From assembly GCA_028564925.1 (NCBI GenBank), contig CM053026.1:127621150-127685149 (forward strand): a stretch of 64,000 bases of DNA, read 5' to 3'. The translations under genes were made by a program, and so were the position numbers. Numbering within the stretch: the first letter of the stretch is position 1; each line of letters opens with the position of its first letter. A model generated the notes under the pieces. That model saw only the letters and a program-made list of their open reading frames with translations, was not told where the DNA came from and ran no database searches. Source of the stretch: Lithobates sylvaticus (lineage: Eukaryota > Chordata > Amphibia > Anura > Ranidae). Of this stretch, positions 1 through 11,542 are shown piece after piece.

Positions 1-90
1 ATTCCAGTCAGGCAACTCGTTGTTACGTTATACGGCGCATGCGCGAACATATATCACGGGTGCACACATAGCAGTGTTACCCGGAACTAA

Positions 91-191
91 TTCCTCAGGC
101 CCTACAATACAGATGAACGGGACACAGCTGGTCCTATGGGATTCCCCAGGCCCTACAATTTAGATGAACGGGACACAGCTGGGCCTATGGG
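91..191. repeat. 51-bp tandem duplication
   Basis: Two near-identical copies of about 51 bp sit head to tail (91-140 and 141-191), sharing CAGGCCCTACAAT and GATGAACGGGACACAGCT with few differences. No coding content is seen. Confidence 0.85.
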
Positions 192-757
192 ATGAGTAAG
201 GGGGTATGATTAGGTGAATCACCCCCACCTGAGATCTCACAAGCAATTGGTCCATTGCGATCATATGATCGTTTTCATCATCATTTAGGTAAGCGTTCGG
301 TGTCCGTGTGGCCAACTCCCCTTTTTGAAGAAGTCATACCGACGAAACATGTCAAGGGCGTAGCCACACGGACACTGAGATACTCTACATTTCAATCTTT
401 GTGCTCAATCGTTTGAATTTGTGTGCGGTCTCCTTCAACCACTATTATTCTTTGAGATCACTACCCAGCAACCTCACTGAAGTGACTCCTGGAATAAGAA
501 CCCACACCAGGAGCAGAGCTACCAACATAGTGTATTGCTAATCCCTGCAAAGGCCACCAATTTGGGTCCCATGTTCTTTTCCCACAAGTGTAGCAAACAG
601 CAACATTCACTCCTCTGGCTTCGTAAGCAATGTAGAGATTTCCTTTTTATAGTTTATTGCAGATGAACTTGGATGGGGCTTAGGGAAGCCGTGGGATACT
701 CAAGAACACTGAACAGGAATCTGAGGACACTTTGCAGCTACTTCTTAGAACAGACCC
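192..757. other. no recognisable feature
   Basis: Unique-looking sequence with many stops in all frames. I recognise no gene or repeat here. Confidence 0.5.
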
Positions 758-1062
758 TTAACCTCTTGCCGCTGGCGTCTCCAGGTCTTTAAGAGGTTTA
801 GGATGCTGGTAGGTGGGGCGAGGCTTAATAAACATAGGACCGCTGTGATTGGCCGTCACGGCGGTCACATGATCTGAAAGCTTGCGATCGGGAACTTTCC
901 GTTAGACGCCAGTAACTGTGCCAGGACAACACAGGGTGCATGCTCTCGGCAAAGCTGTATTTACACTAATTTGTGCAAGTATGCAGCCACTCAGCGCCAA
1001 GGCCCACCCACCAAAAGGCTGCACGCAAATGTATTTGCGTGCGGCTGCCACCAAGGGGTTAA
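758..1062. mobile_element. TTAA-flanked non-autonomous DNA element (MITE)
   Basis: The left end reads TTAACCTCTTGCCGC (from 758) and the right end, read inward on the other strand, TTAACCCCTTGGTGGC (to 1062). The inverted termini are therefore similar and a TTAA stands at each edge. A TTAA target is typical of piggyBac and Kolobok superfamilies. The 305-bp interior has no transposase. Assignment to one superfamily is not possible by eye. Confidence 0.65.
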
Positions 1063-1120
1063 GCAGTGGGGCAAGTGGACAGTACCGGGACACCATAACT
1101 AATGTTCCAGGCCAGGTAAA

Positions 1121-1300
1121 CCTTACTGTAGGGAGGAAAGGAAAGGTCCCTGGTGCTGCACATCCATGGAATCCTATGGTAGGTATGAGAGAGACAACCT
1201 CAGCCTGGGCTCCCAGTGGCCTGTGGTTGTCTCTCTCATACCTACCACAGGATTACGTAAATGTGCATCACCAGGGATTTTCCTTTCCTCCCTTCAGTGA
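1121..1300. repeat. long imperfect inverted repeat (hairpin)
   Basis: Arms of about 75 bp (1121-1199 and 1223-1300) are reverse complements with scattered mismatches and small gaps; the core GGTAGGTATGAGAGAGACAA matches exactly apart from one base. The loop is about 23 bp. It is probably a hairpin-type MITE. A 205-codon open frame across it (918-1535) has no protein-like features. Confidence 0.8.
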
Positions 1301-2389
1301 TCACAGGAGCTGGGATGAGCTCCATCCCTTGCCAGCACATCCACACTACTCCCCACTACGACTGAACCTGAGCGGAATACTAACTAACCATGCGTCACAG
1401 GCAAACCTTATTGTTAGTGCACCAGGGGTTAACAGCAGGAACAGTCATTGGGATCCTTCTCTCAGGTCTGTACTCATACTGTCCCTGGGACTTGGATGTC
1501 TCCCTTCAGCCTCAGGCAGACATTTTCCTCAGTGAACCTTCCAGACCGGATCCCCAGTGAAACCCCTCTCTTAGCTTCAAAGGAATTTGCAGCAGAGTTG
1601 CCCCCCAGCTGTTCCCAGCTGGGACCGTGATGAGACAAGCAGCATCTTCAACTGGACTGCCTAGAAGGACAGCAGCCCTTCTGGCTGGAAATCTCTTCTC
1701 CTGAGGAAGAACCTTGCTCTCTGAGGCGCCAAATTATTTAGGCACTCCCCAAGCACCATCTAGGCAATCATCCCCAGGGATTGGCTGGTGCTGCATAAAT
1801 ATTCAGACTGCTCATTTGACTCTCCCACCCACTACATTCTGGAATCCTCCAGAAGACAGGGGAAAGCAATCAAAAAGCAGCCTGCAGAGCCCCGAGCAGA
1901 CCAAAGCAATCACATGCTGTTCTGCTGATTACAGCAGAGCCAAAAAACTAGGCTGCTAAATAACCTAACTAGCAGCCTGTCTAGGAGAGTGCTACATCTT
2001 TTCAATAATATTCAGTAGACTGTAATTGCAACTTTAACTTTTAAGTTTAAACTTTAAAATGTATTGCTTAAAATAATTTATATTTTGGTATGTTTGGCTT
2101 GTGTTCTAAAAATACCTGGCTTTTAGCTTCAGTCTCTCCACAGACTGTAGCATGCTAGCTTACAGTATTTATTGATACAAAGTAGAATCTTCCCTATTTT
2201 CTGCACTGGAAGGTTTCAGACAACCAGAAACCATAATAGATCCCCCCCTTCTGGGGAGAGGTTTATAAATGTCCTTCCCACTGAGGGGTGAACAGGTATA
2301 GGTAAAGGGGATTATTACGGTACCAATATCAAGAAAGCACTCATGGGTTGAAGTAAAAACAATCATTTATTATAATCATTAATCAAATA
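1301..2389. other. no recognisable feature
   Basis: Moderately AT-rich sequence, more so from 2000. Short open frames only; none resembles a known protein. Confidence 0.5.
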
Positions 2390-3841
2390 AATCATATAAT
2401 CAAAAAAATATTATAATCATTTATTATTTGAGAACAAAAAAACATACATATCACATACAGAATTTATATGACAAGGACAGCTAATAGGCCTATGGATAGC
2501 ATAGGTCAGTGGTACAGATAAAGCTTTTTGGTAATAAATTTAACCAACATGTTTTGCCAACATTGGCTTCTTCAGGGTAGTGAAGATTATCTGTACCGTG
2601 GTAAAATTTCTAAAGGGCAAATACAAAGAAAGTCATTAGTAACATAGTAGAATTCAAATATCATTACTAGACAATGGCCGCATGACGTTATCAAAAAACA
2701 TGGTTCGCCCCCTATAGGCTAAGAATGGAATCCAGCAAATTCCCTGAATACGTACCCCCTAAGAGGCAATACAGGCCCCAGGAGCCCCAGACAGGCAGTC
2801 AAAGCATGAACGTCATATCAATGGCTGTAGGGCGCATATAGGACCCGGTGAAATGAAAGGACATGGTATAAACTATATGTATGTTTAGGGAGAAAAAATA
2901 ATCTCACTAAATAAAGACGGGCTAACATAGCCTCAATGCAGCTTACCCAGAAATTTTGAGAAAATTGGTATGTGGGGGCGTCGGGTGAGAAGGTACAATC
3001 AAACAAATAGCGTTTGATAGCCAGTGCTAATCAGTGGAGCAATGTCTGTAATTAAAGATGTATAAAAGGGAAGCGTATGATTACTATAGATATACTTTGA
3101 TAGGCTCAAGGCTAGAAAAGTACTGTTCAGGGGAGCAAGCAACAGATAGAAAAAGACTGCTCACCTCTCAAAATAAACAGGTTGTTGAGGTGAATATTGT
3201 GTCAATATTAGACACAATAAAATCACAATAAATAGATAGCAAGGTAATTACGGTTGTTCAGTCAGCAGGGCTATAGAAGTGATCTATAGAAAAGTAATCA
3301 GGGAAAACAAACTCAAATGGTCGAAAGAGCCAAATGTAAGAAGTTCAAAGTTATAAATATCCATTAACTGACCTGTAGCAGGGAGAAGCCTGGTATGCCG
3401 ACGCCCCTTGAGTCCATCACAATTGAAGTGTGGACTAGCAGCTCTTATATACCCCCCACACCTGATCGGCATCAAGCCGATCAGGGAGCGGACAATCGGG
3501 CCACCCGCGCATGCGCACAAGGATCGAGCGCATCTGCATACAATTCCCATAATGCCTGTCACACGGCGGCACGCACCACATAGACATACACAGGGTCAGC
3601 ACAGTCCCCAGTGGACGAGGAGTGTAAAGACAGCAAAAAGGATGAAAAAGATGCCTATGTGTGGTGTCAGAATGGCAAATGACAATCTGGAATCATTCTA
3701 TCATTCTACTCTGGGATGAGGTACCTCTTCATGTGAGATTTTTCCAGCCCATTCCATCTATACCGCTGTTAATGATAGGTGGGGTCAACAGGGATATCGG
3801 AAACCCATTCCAATCATGTGATCACTGTGTAAGCTGATTTA
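2390..3841. repeat. unclassified interspersed repeat region
   Basis: The stretch at 2490-2600 (around ATGTTTTGCCAACATTGG) looks familiar as a dispersed frog repeat and is bracketed by a 10-bp inverted repeat, GGTACAGATA at 2511-2520 and TATCTGTACC at 2588-2597. The GC-richer block at 3390-3590 has a mosaic, transposon-end-like look. No transposase frame or clean duplication was found. Confidence 0.35.
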
Positions 3842-4410
3842 TTAACAGCTTCCCGACCAACCACCACAGTTATACAGCAGCAGGTTGGCTCCTCTGTGCA
3901 AAATTACTGATATGTCTGCCATAATGTAGCAGTCATGAAAAAAAAAGCAGATCGCCGCCATTACTAGTAAATAAAAAAACAAGAAACGCTATATATATCC
4001 CCTATTTTGTAGACGCTATAACTTTTGCGGAAACCAATCAATATATGCTTATTGCCTTTTTTTTTTTACCAAAAATATGTAGAAGAATACATATCATATC
4101 GGCCTAAACTGAGGAAAAAAAATATTTTTTTTTATATATTTTTGGGGGATATTTGTTATAGCAAAAAGTAAAAGTAATGCGTTTTTTTTTTCAAAATTGT
4201 CCCTATTTTTTTGTTTGTAAAAATAAAAACGCAGAGGTGATCAAATACCACCAAAAGAAAGCTGTATTTGTGAGGAAAAAAAGACGTCAATTTTGTTTGG
4301 GTACAATGTCGAACGACTGCGCAATTGTCAGTTAAAGCGACGCAGTGCCGAATTGCAAAAAGTGCTCTGGTCTGGAAGGGGGTGAATTTTTCCGGGGCTG
4401 AAGTGGTTAA
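3842..4410. mobile_element. TTAA-flanked non-autonomous DNA element
   Basis: It begins TTAACAGCTTCCCGACC at 3842 and ends GGCTGAAGTGGTTAA at 4410, so TTAA stands at both edges and the termini are partly inverted. The interior contains blocks around TGTAGACGCTATAACTTTTG and GACGCAGTGCCGAATTGC, which recur in the 10205-11410 copy and which I associate with a high-copy ranid family. It has no open reading frame. Confidence 0.7.
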
Positions 4411-5157
4411 AGCAGCGTACCAAATAGAAACCTTCTGTACCCTTAAAAATAATTCAGGTATGCAAATTGGACATTATTATTGTTAAGTTAACTGACACTG
4501 CTAAATTTGGCCTAAGTGCCTTTTCTGTAGTCTTACCCAGATTTCCATCACTTTGTCTTCAAATCCTCACTTAGCTGCTTAGAACTCCAAAAAGGTTCCA
4601 AAGGTCAAATAATTTATTATGATCTGGATGATCTTCACTTCATTTGGATTAAAGCCTAAAAAAGTTGTTATGTTCTGAGACCTTACAAAATACAATAACA
4701 GTTGATCATCTGTAAGGTTGGCCAAATGTTTGCTGTTGTTATGTTTCCCTCCTAATCCATTCAATTTAGAAAACAATATTATTTTCAGAGGCATGTTTAT
4801 GTTTTTAGTTTTGGCTAACTTCTTTTCACCTCTCATAAAGACTTGCAGTTGGAAGGGGCATGTTCTCCCTTTAGCTGACAGGGGGTGTGTGAGTGTGTCT
4901 GGGGAGGTGGGGGGGGGGGGGCACATGCCACAGCCACAATGGTTCACTGCAGTGGCAAAATTGAGTCTCCATGTTGTGTTTGGTGGGTACCGCCCACTAA
5001 ACACTACCCAATTGGACAAAGAAGTAAAAGAAGGGAGCAAACGCCTAGTACCTTCAACATCATATTCAATGTATTAAAAAGTCAAAAACATAAAGGTTTA
5101 GCTCTGAGGGAGGGGGCTTGTCTCCCAAAACACATCAGCTTTCCAACTACAGATATT
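4411..5157. other. no gene; G-rich microsatellite only
   Basis: Apart from a 13-nt G run around 4909-4921, nothing is recognised. Small open frames on both strands overlap one another and look like chance. Confidence 0.5.
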
Positions 5158-5450
5158 TGTCAGAAACCATGAAATCAGACCGAGACAGGAGTACAGTTAA
5201 ATTACACTTGTTTAATAATAAAAATAAATAGAACAAACGTAGTCAAAACATAGCCAGATTCCAGGAACCGGAACGGATAGTCAGACAAGCCAAATGTCAA
5301 GGAGACGGAGATGAGCGTAGTAAAACAGCAAGCAGGATGTGGAGCCAGAAGGAATGTCAGCCAAGCAAGTCTTTTACCAGGAATGCAGGAGAGCATCTCT
5401 GTGATGTTGGAAAAAAAGGGGAAAAGAAACTGCGCTACGGTAAATAGGTG
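5158..5450. mobile_element. LTR-type fossil fragment, same family as the solo LTR at 49442
   Basis: From TGTCAGAAACCATGAAATCA onward the sequence follows the beginning of the LTR-like unit at 49442-49982, including the blocks around ACACTTGTTTAATAATAAAA and GAACAAACGTAGTCAAAACA. Similarity fades after about 5450, so this is a partial, decayed copy. It is a fossil with no coding capacity. Confidence 0.6.
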
Positions 5451-5994
5451 CACTCTAGGTTCATGAATGACTGGAAAAATAGAACCACTAACAGGATCTA
5501 TTGGAAGCTGCTACTCTGCTGTATAACATAACTACAGTAAAAACAAATGGAAAATAAAAGAGTGGCGCTAAACCTGTGACACACAAGAACAAGATGTGTG
5601 TAAATAACCAAAAACGCATAAATCATATCTAAAGGACCATGCGATTGAATGTGACTGAAAAGTAAAATTGGTGAACATCAACCCATACACATACGTACTG
5701 TGTAGATCATATGATATGTGAATTAACACTGGAAAATAAAATTAATAAATAACCTTGACAATGTGAAAAATATTTAAACAAGACATATGTTATGGGCTAT
5801 GAGGAACATAAATAAAAAAGACCATGAAAGTCCTTATAAAGGTGACATAAAGGACCAAAAGTTAATGGCGTGATAAATAGTCCAAAGGAATGTGTTCACA
5901 CAAAGTCTGCACCCTTGCAAAAAATAAAATAAAAATTCAAAATATTTTATGCTGAAGGAACAGTCCATGCATTATAATTTTCTTTCAATTGTGA
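5451..5994. other. no recognisable feature
   Basis: AT-rich, no convincing open frame. The stretch around GAGTGGCGCTAAACC (5560-5580) may be the edge of a dispersed repeat, but no second end was found. Confidence 0.4.
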
Positions 5995-6560
5995 AAGTAT
6001 AGATCCCTCCAGTACAGAATCCTTCAGTACAGGTTGTCCCCACTACAGACCCTCTCTCCCAGGCCAGCCTAACCCTTTAGAACAGACCCCACCCTTCCCC
6101 AGTACAGGCCCCCCAAGAACAGATACCCCTCCCAGCCTAACCCTTCAGTAAAGACCTCCTCACTAAAGATGCCTCCTCCCAGCCCAACCCTCTAATATGG
6201 ATTTGCCCAGTACATACCCTCCCCCCATTCTAACTCCTCTGTAAAGACCTTCCTATAACAGCTTCTCTCCCAGACTAACATCTCAGTCACCACCCAGAAC
6301 AGAACTTCCCCAAGGACATGCCTACCCTAATACAGCCACCTCCCCAGTACAGACACCCTCATAACAGATACCCTCAGTACAGACAACACCCAGCACAGAA
6401 ACCCTCATTAAAGACACCCCCAGTACAGACACCCACAGTACAGACACCCCCTCATAGAGAAACCCCCTTGTACAGATCCCTCCCCCCTCCAGTACAAACA
6501 CTGTAAAGTACAGATATCTCCAGTACAGACACCCCTCAGTACAGCCGCTCGCCAGAACAC
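5995..6560. repeat. degenerate minisatellite (CAGTACAGACMCCC-type)
   Basis: Irregular repeats of units of about 14-35 bp built on CAGTACAGACACCC, interspersed with CTCCCAGCCTAACCCT. The 62-codon open frame at 6318-6506 is a product of this periodicity and not a gene. Confidence 0.75.
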
Positions 6561-6833
6561 AATTACATACCCCGCCTAACCTAGGATATCAGTAGTTTTC
6601 CAAAGTTCCCTGGTGCTCCTGTTGCTGCTGTAGCATGGGGCAGTCAGATCTGATTAGCCCTCAAGCAGCATGCAGCTGATTCTATACAGTATGAGGGTCA
6701 GAGCTGTATCCTCCCAGAGACATCTGCCCTATAACAAATGCTGCCTTCTGCTCTGTTTTGAAAATATGTGTGCTACCTATTCATTCCCAGCGGTGCTGAA
6801 AATGGTAATATTGGTAGCCATGAAGAAGTATTA

Positions 6834-7247
6834 TGTCGCATACACACGATCAGAATTCTCGTCGGAAAAAGCTCTGACTGTTTTCCTGATGGAATTCCGA
6901 TGAAATTCCGCTCAAACTGCCTTGCCTACACACAGTCACACCAAATTCCGACCATCAAGAACGCGGTGACGTACAACCCTACAACGAGCCGAGTTCAATG
7001 CTTCTGAGCATGCGTCAAATTGTTTGCGAGCATGCGTAGGAATTTTGCGCGTCAGAATTGCTACAGACGATCAGAATTTCCGATAGAAACCTTTTCCGTC
7101 CCAAAAATTTAGAACATGCTCTCAATTCTTTGCTGTCAGAAATTCGGCCAACAAAATTCCGATGGAGCCTACACATGGTCGCATTTTCCGATGAAAAGCT
7201 CTCATCTGTCTTTTTCTGGCCGGAATTCCGATCGTGTGTATACGGTA
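6834..7247. mobile_element. PIF/Harbinger-type MITE with TTA duplication
   Basis: Terminal inverted repeats TGTCGCATACACACGATC and GATCGTGTGTATACGGTA are flanked by TTA on both sides (6831-6833 and 7248-7250). A 3-bp TWA duplication is the Harbinger signature. The interior is non-coding and repeats the AATTCCGA motif many times. Confidence 0.75.
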
Positions 7248-7250
7248 TTA

Positions 7251-7889
7251 GGTAATAAGATCTTACTGTATTTCTCTAGAGCAAATGATGATCTTTAAGC
7301 AATCATTACAAGCTGTCATTTAGTGCTGATTTAAATATTTCTGGTTGTTATAGGGCAGTTCCTAATTAGAGTATGCTAATGAATGAGGGTGAATTAATGG
7401 TGTATATCAAGAAAAAATGGAGCTACATTAAGAACAGTTGTCTCTCTCATATGATCGCCTATGCAGCGATTTTCCAACAAACCCTGATCTCTCTCTAGAA
7501 AGGAACCATTTACTTTGTACATGTGGTACAATATAATAGGATCACTTTACTTCTCTTCTCCCCAGCAGCTCATAATTACTATTTCTTTGCTCCTCCATTG
7601 CTTTGTTTGACCATCAGCAGTAAGAAAAACAACTTGTCAGAGCCTACACAGGGCTGAGGATTTTCTCTCCATGTGACAATGTTCAACCAATCTTCAGGCA
7701 CTAACACTTCCACATGGGAGGAAGTATAGTGAATCACGTGCTCCCTATACCTGCTGGGCATTTCTCTTTACTCCCAGTGGCTGAAAGGAGTGCCGATGGA
7801 TAGAAGTAAAGGCAAGTATAGGCCCCTGGGGAGGGGGACGTTAAATCAGAACCCCCTCTTACCTTCCTTTTACACCTGTTTCACTAACT
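7251..7889. other. no recognisable feature
   Basis: No gene or known repeat recognised; only chance-length open frames. Confidence 0.5.
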
Positions 7890-8620
7890 TTTTTGCCTGG
7901 AGTCTTCTATTCATGCAATGGTTTTGGGTCTTCTTCCGCTTCTTTATGCTTCAGAGGGGGGGGGGGGGGACCTTCAATACTACACAAAGTGGCACTGTGA
8001 GGCCCAAGCAGATATGATGATGCAAAGAAGATCTGCTTTAAATGACAGTGTTGCGTTGCCTATTAGGGGGGAAATAAAAAAGTTGCTTTAAGCCAACCAT
8101 AGCAAGTCTGGTAAAAGATTGCCATATTTCTTACTTTTATTGGGAGAATCATGACCCCCACTTGACCCAAGTAGATCAGAGGTTGTTGCCTAGAGTGTTA
8201 GCGGGATATACAGTCAGCTGTGAAAATGAAGGTGTCTGTTCCCATGGCGGGAACTTTTTTCCCTGGAGTCTTCTGGCTAGTCATATGATGGTTTTGGGTC
8301 TTCTTCCACTTCTTTATGCGTTAGAGGTGGGAGATCTTCAATACTACACAAAGTGGCACTGTGAGACCCAAGCAGATATGGTGATGTAAAGGAGATCTGC
8401 TTTAAATGTTGCTTTGCCTTTCAGGGGGGGGGAAATAAAAAGTTGCTTTAAACCAACCATAGCAAGTCTGGTAAAAGATTGCCATATTTCTTACTTTTAT
8501 TGGGAGAATCATGACCCCCACTTGACCCAAGTAGGCTTATCAGAGGTTGCCTATAGTGTTAGTGGGATAGGCAGTCAGCTGTGAAAAGGAAGGTGTTCCC
8601 ATGGCAGGAACTTTATTGCA
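7890..8620. repeat. tandem duplication of a ~368-bp unit
   Basis: The block beginning CCTGGAGTCTTCT near 7898 recurs near 8263, and the two copies stay alignable to about 8620 with substitutions and small indels, including a G run of different length. Apart from the duplicated sequence no known family is recognised. Confidence 0.85.
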
Positions 8621-9785
8621 CTTAAAAAAAAATGCAAATGTTTTTAATAGTGTTTATGAATAAATATTGTAGTTTATGTTTATAGACCTAGTGAATGACT
8701 TTTTTTGTAAAGTGTTATATACAGCTTTGAACACCACACAAAGCATGCGGTTTGTCCATTAACATCGATTCCAAAGTATTTCACAAAGCTATGCCTATTA
8801 CAATGCCCCAACTACTGCATAATTATGGGCAGGACACACATCATTTCACATATAATTTATACATTATTTCTTCCTTCCCTTATGTAAGTGGCCTATAAAA
8901 GCCACATCATTGTTTATCACAAGCGCTAATTGGATAAACATGATTTATATTGTGAAAAGATCAAGCAGAATTGATTCAATGACATCACACTTTGTTAATA
9001 CTGTATTGTAAATTAAAAGAACCTTGATTTTCTGCCAGCTTGCTGTAACAATATACAGATGTATGGAAGGAAAAAGAGAGCAGTAAATATCCTTGGCTGG
9101 TAATGTAGAATAGAGCAAAATAAAAAAGCACATTGGGGGTTTTAATTCTAAGACTAAGATGGGATCTTTTCCTGGAACTGCAATCAAAATACAGTTAAAT
9201 CACACAAAATTCCATGATGTGAATGATCTGGGGAGCTTTGGAAGAAAAAAAAGTGTTCAGAATCTGCAAATCAAGAGAAGTTTTGAACTAAGGTCAGGCC
9301 ACCGATTTGTCATTATCAGCTCCTGTTTATGACTCCCTTTTCCTTTTCCTTATTAGTTATCTTTGTATCATATATCTGCAGTAGAATAGTGGAATTCCTA
9401 AAGCCAAAGTCAATATATATTTTACTAGCTAATTCTTTTATTTGTAGCCTTAACCAGTTCTGAGTTGCATGACTAGACAGATTTTCTGAATTCTTTCACT
9501 CTCACTTTGGAAACTGGCGTTGTAGCAAAGAGAGGAAAGTTGAATGCCCTAAACTACTTTTGTTGTTGCTGTCAGAGCCAAGGTAAGATTCTTTTCCGAG
9601 GAGGCGCTTTCTGTGGGTGACATGAGATGAGACTCTTGTTCTTGTGGACCCAAAAAGTGGCTTCTACATGTAGATACTAGGCAATGACTACCAACCAGCA
9701 CAATCATATGTGGGTGGGCTTTTGTGTTGGTGGAACAGGCTCAATGCTGGGGCTCTGTTAACATTGCTGGTTCACCTACCTTTAC
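8621..9785. other. no recognisable feature
   Basis: AT-rich DNA without a supported gene. The 80-codon minus-strand frame at 8945-9187 shows no domain. Confidence 0.5.
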
Positions 9786-9793
9786 CTATAGTA

Positions 9794-10131
9794 AAGGGGT
9801 CTCCAAACTTTATAAACAAAGGGCCAGTTTACGGCCCTTCAAACTTTAGGGGGCCAAACTGTGGACATTGGGAGTGGAAATTGTCCTGGCATCAGTGGGG
9901 ATAAAAAATGCATAATTTGTATTGGCGGGAGGAATAGTGTCCCGTCGTTGGTGTCAGTTTGAGGAATAGTGCCCCATCATTGGCATCAATGGGAGATATA
10001 GTGCCCCATTGTTGATGTCAGTAGCAGGAATTATGCTCATTGTTGGTGTCAGTGGGAGGAATAGTGTCTTCTCTCAGTAGGAGGAAAATTGCGCCAAAGG
10101 AAAGCAAAGAGGCACAGTTTGGAGACCACTG
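9794..10131. mobile_element. non-autonomous hAT element with internal minisatellite
   Basis: Termini AAGGGGTCTCCAAACT and AGTTTGGAGACCACTG are inverted repeats; the flanks CTATAGTA (9786-9793) and CTATAGCA (10132-10139) form an 8-bp duplication with one mismatch. The interior repeats a unit around GTGTCAGTGGGAGGAATAGTG (about 35 bp, four to five degenerate copies). It has no transposase. Confidence 0.8.
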
Positions 10132-10204
10132 CTATAGCATATGTATTTCAAATACATGTACACCTAAATTTATTTCTGAGAATTTTATTGGAGTACCCCT
10201 GCTT

Positions 10205-11410
10205 CCTAAATGTTGAATAACTGCAGCAGGTTGGCTCCCCTGCGCGAGCCGTCGTAGCTGTACGTTGGCTCTTTAAGATGCCTCTGGCGGACCGTGCACC
10301 CAAGGTGTGTCCCCGGAGCCGATTCGAGTGCCCGGCAGGCACGATGACCGCCGGGCACTCGCGATTGCTCATTACAGAGTGAGAACCATGGTCTGTGTGT
10401 GTAAACACACAAAAAAAATAAAAAAAAAAAATTCCCGGTTCTCTCAGGGGAGTTTAGACAGATCGTGTGTTTATACTGCCGTCGTCAGCTAAAAAAAAAA
10501 ATATTCAATGGGCTCAACATGCCTCTCAGCAAATAGCTTGGGGTGTCTACTTTCCAAAATGGGGTCATTTGGGGGGGTTTTGTACTTCTCTGCCATTTTA
10601 GCACCTCAAGAAATGAGATAGGCAGTCATAAATTAAAAGCGGTGTAAATTCCAGAAAATGTACTCTAGTTTGTAGACGCTATAAACTTTTGCGCAAACAA
10701 ATAAATATACGCTTATTGGCATTTTTTTTTACTAAAGACATGTGGCTAAATACATTTTGGCCCAAATGTTTGATTAAAATTGAGTTTATTGGATTTTTCT
10801 TATAACAAAAAGTAGAAAATATCTTTTTTTTTTCAAAATTTGCAGTCTTTTTCCGTTTATAAGCGCAAAAAAATAAAAATCACAGAGGCAGGTGTGTCCC
10901 CGGAGCCGATGCGAGTGCCCGGTGGGCGCGATGACCGCCGGGCACTCGCGATTGCTCATTACAGAGTGAGAACCATGGTCTGTGTGTGTAAACACACAAA
11001 TCCCGGTTCTCTCAGGGGAGTTTAGACAGATCGTGTGTTTATACTGAGTATGAACACCCATCTCTCTCTTCCCCTAGTCAGTCCCCTCCCCCCTACAGTT
11101 AGAACACACCTAGGGAACACAGTTAACCCCTTGGTCGCCCCCAGTGTTAACCCCTTCCATGACAGTGTAATTTATACAGTAATCAGTGCATGTTTTTATA
11201 GCACTGATCGCTGTATAAATGTCACTGGTCCCAAAAACGTGTCAAAAGTGTCCGATTTGTCCTCCGCAATATTGCAGTCCCAATAAAAATTGCTGATCGC
11301 TGCCATTACTAGTAAAAAAAAATAATAATAAAAATTATCGACGCAGTGCCATATCGCAAAAAATGGCCTGGTCATTGAGCAGCCAAATCTTCCGGGGCTG
11401 AAGTGGTTAA
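10205..11410. mobile_element. composite TTAA-family element with an internal duplicated block
   Basis: The right end (GGGGCTGAAGTGGTTAA, to 11410) matches the end of the 3842-4410 element, and internal blocks (GTAGACGCTATAAACTTTTG, GACGCAGTGCCATATCGC) are shared. A block at about 10303-10483 recurs at about 10891-11046, both containing GAGAACCATGGTCTGTGTGT and the ATCGTGTGTTTATACTG segment, so two copies or a partial duplication lie end to end. No clean left TTAA was found. Non-coding. Confidence 0.6.
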
Positions 11411-11542
11411 AGGACAACTGTACTTAGAGGTACTATATAAGAAGGTTGCCTATGCTGACCTTCCAAAAAAAATTGCTGTTTGGCGGTATGTGGCCTTTAA
11501 TTTTTTTGAGTGGTGCAGGTACAACATGTAAAGTCAAAAGAA

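Noticed and set aside
918-1535. 205-codon open frame on the plus strand
   Set aside because: It crosses a TTAA element edge and a hairpin, has no domain or protein-like composition, and a similar length can arise by chance.
10303-11046. Duplicated small nuclear RNA-like blocks
   Set aside because: The duplicated 150-180-bp blocks lie within a TTAA-family element and lack snRNA motifs such as an Sm site with flanking stems.
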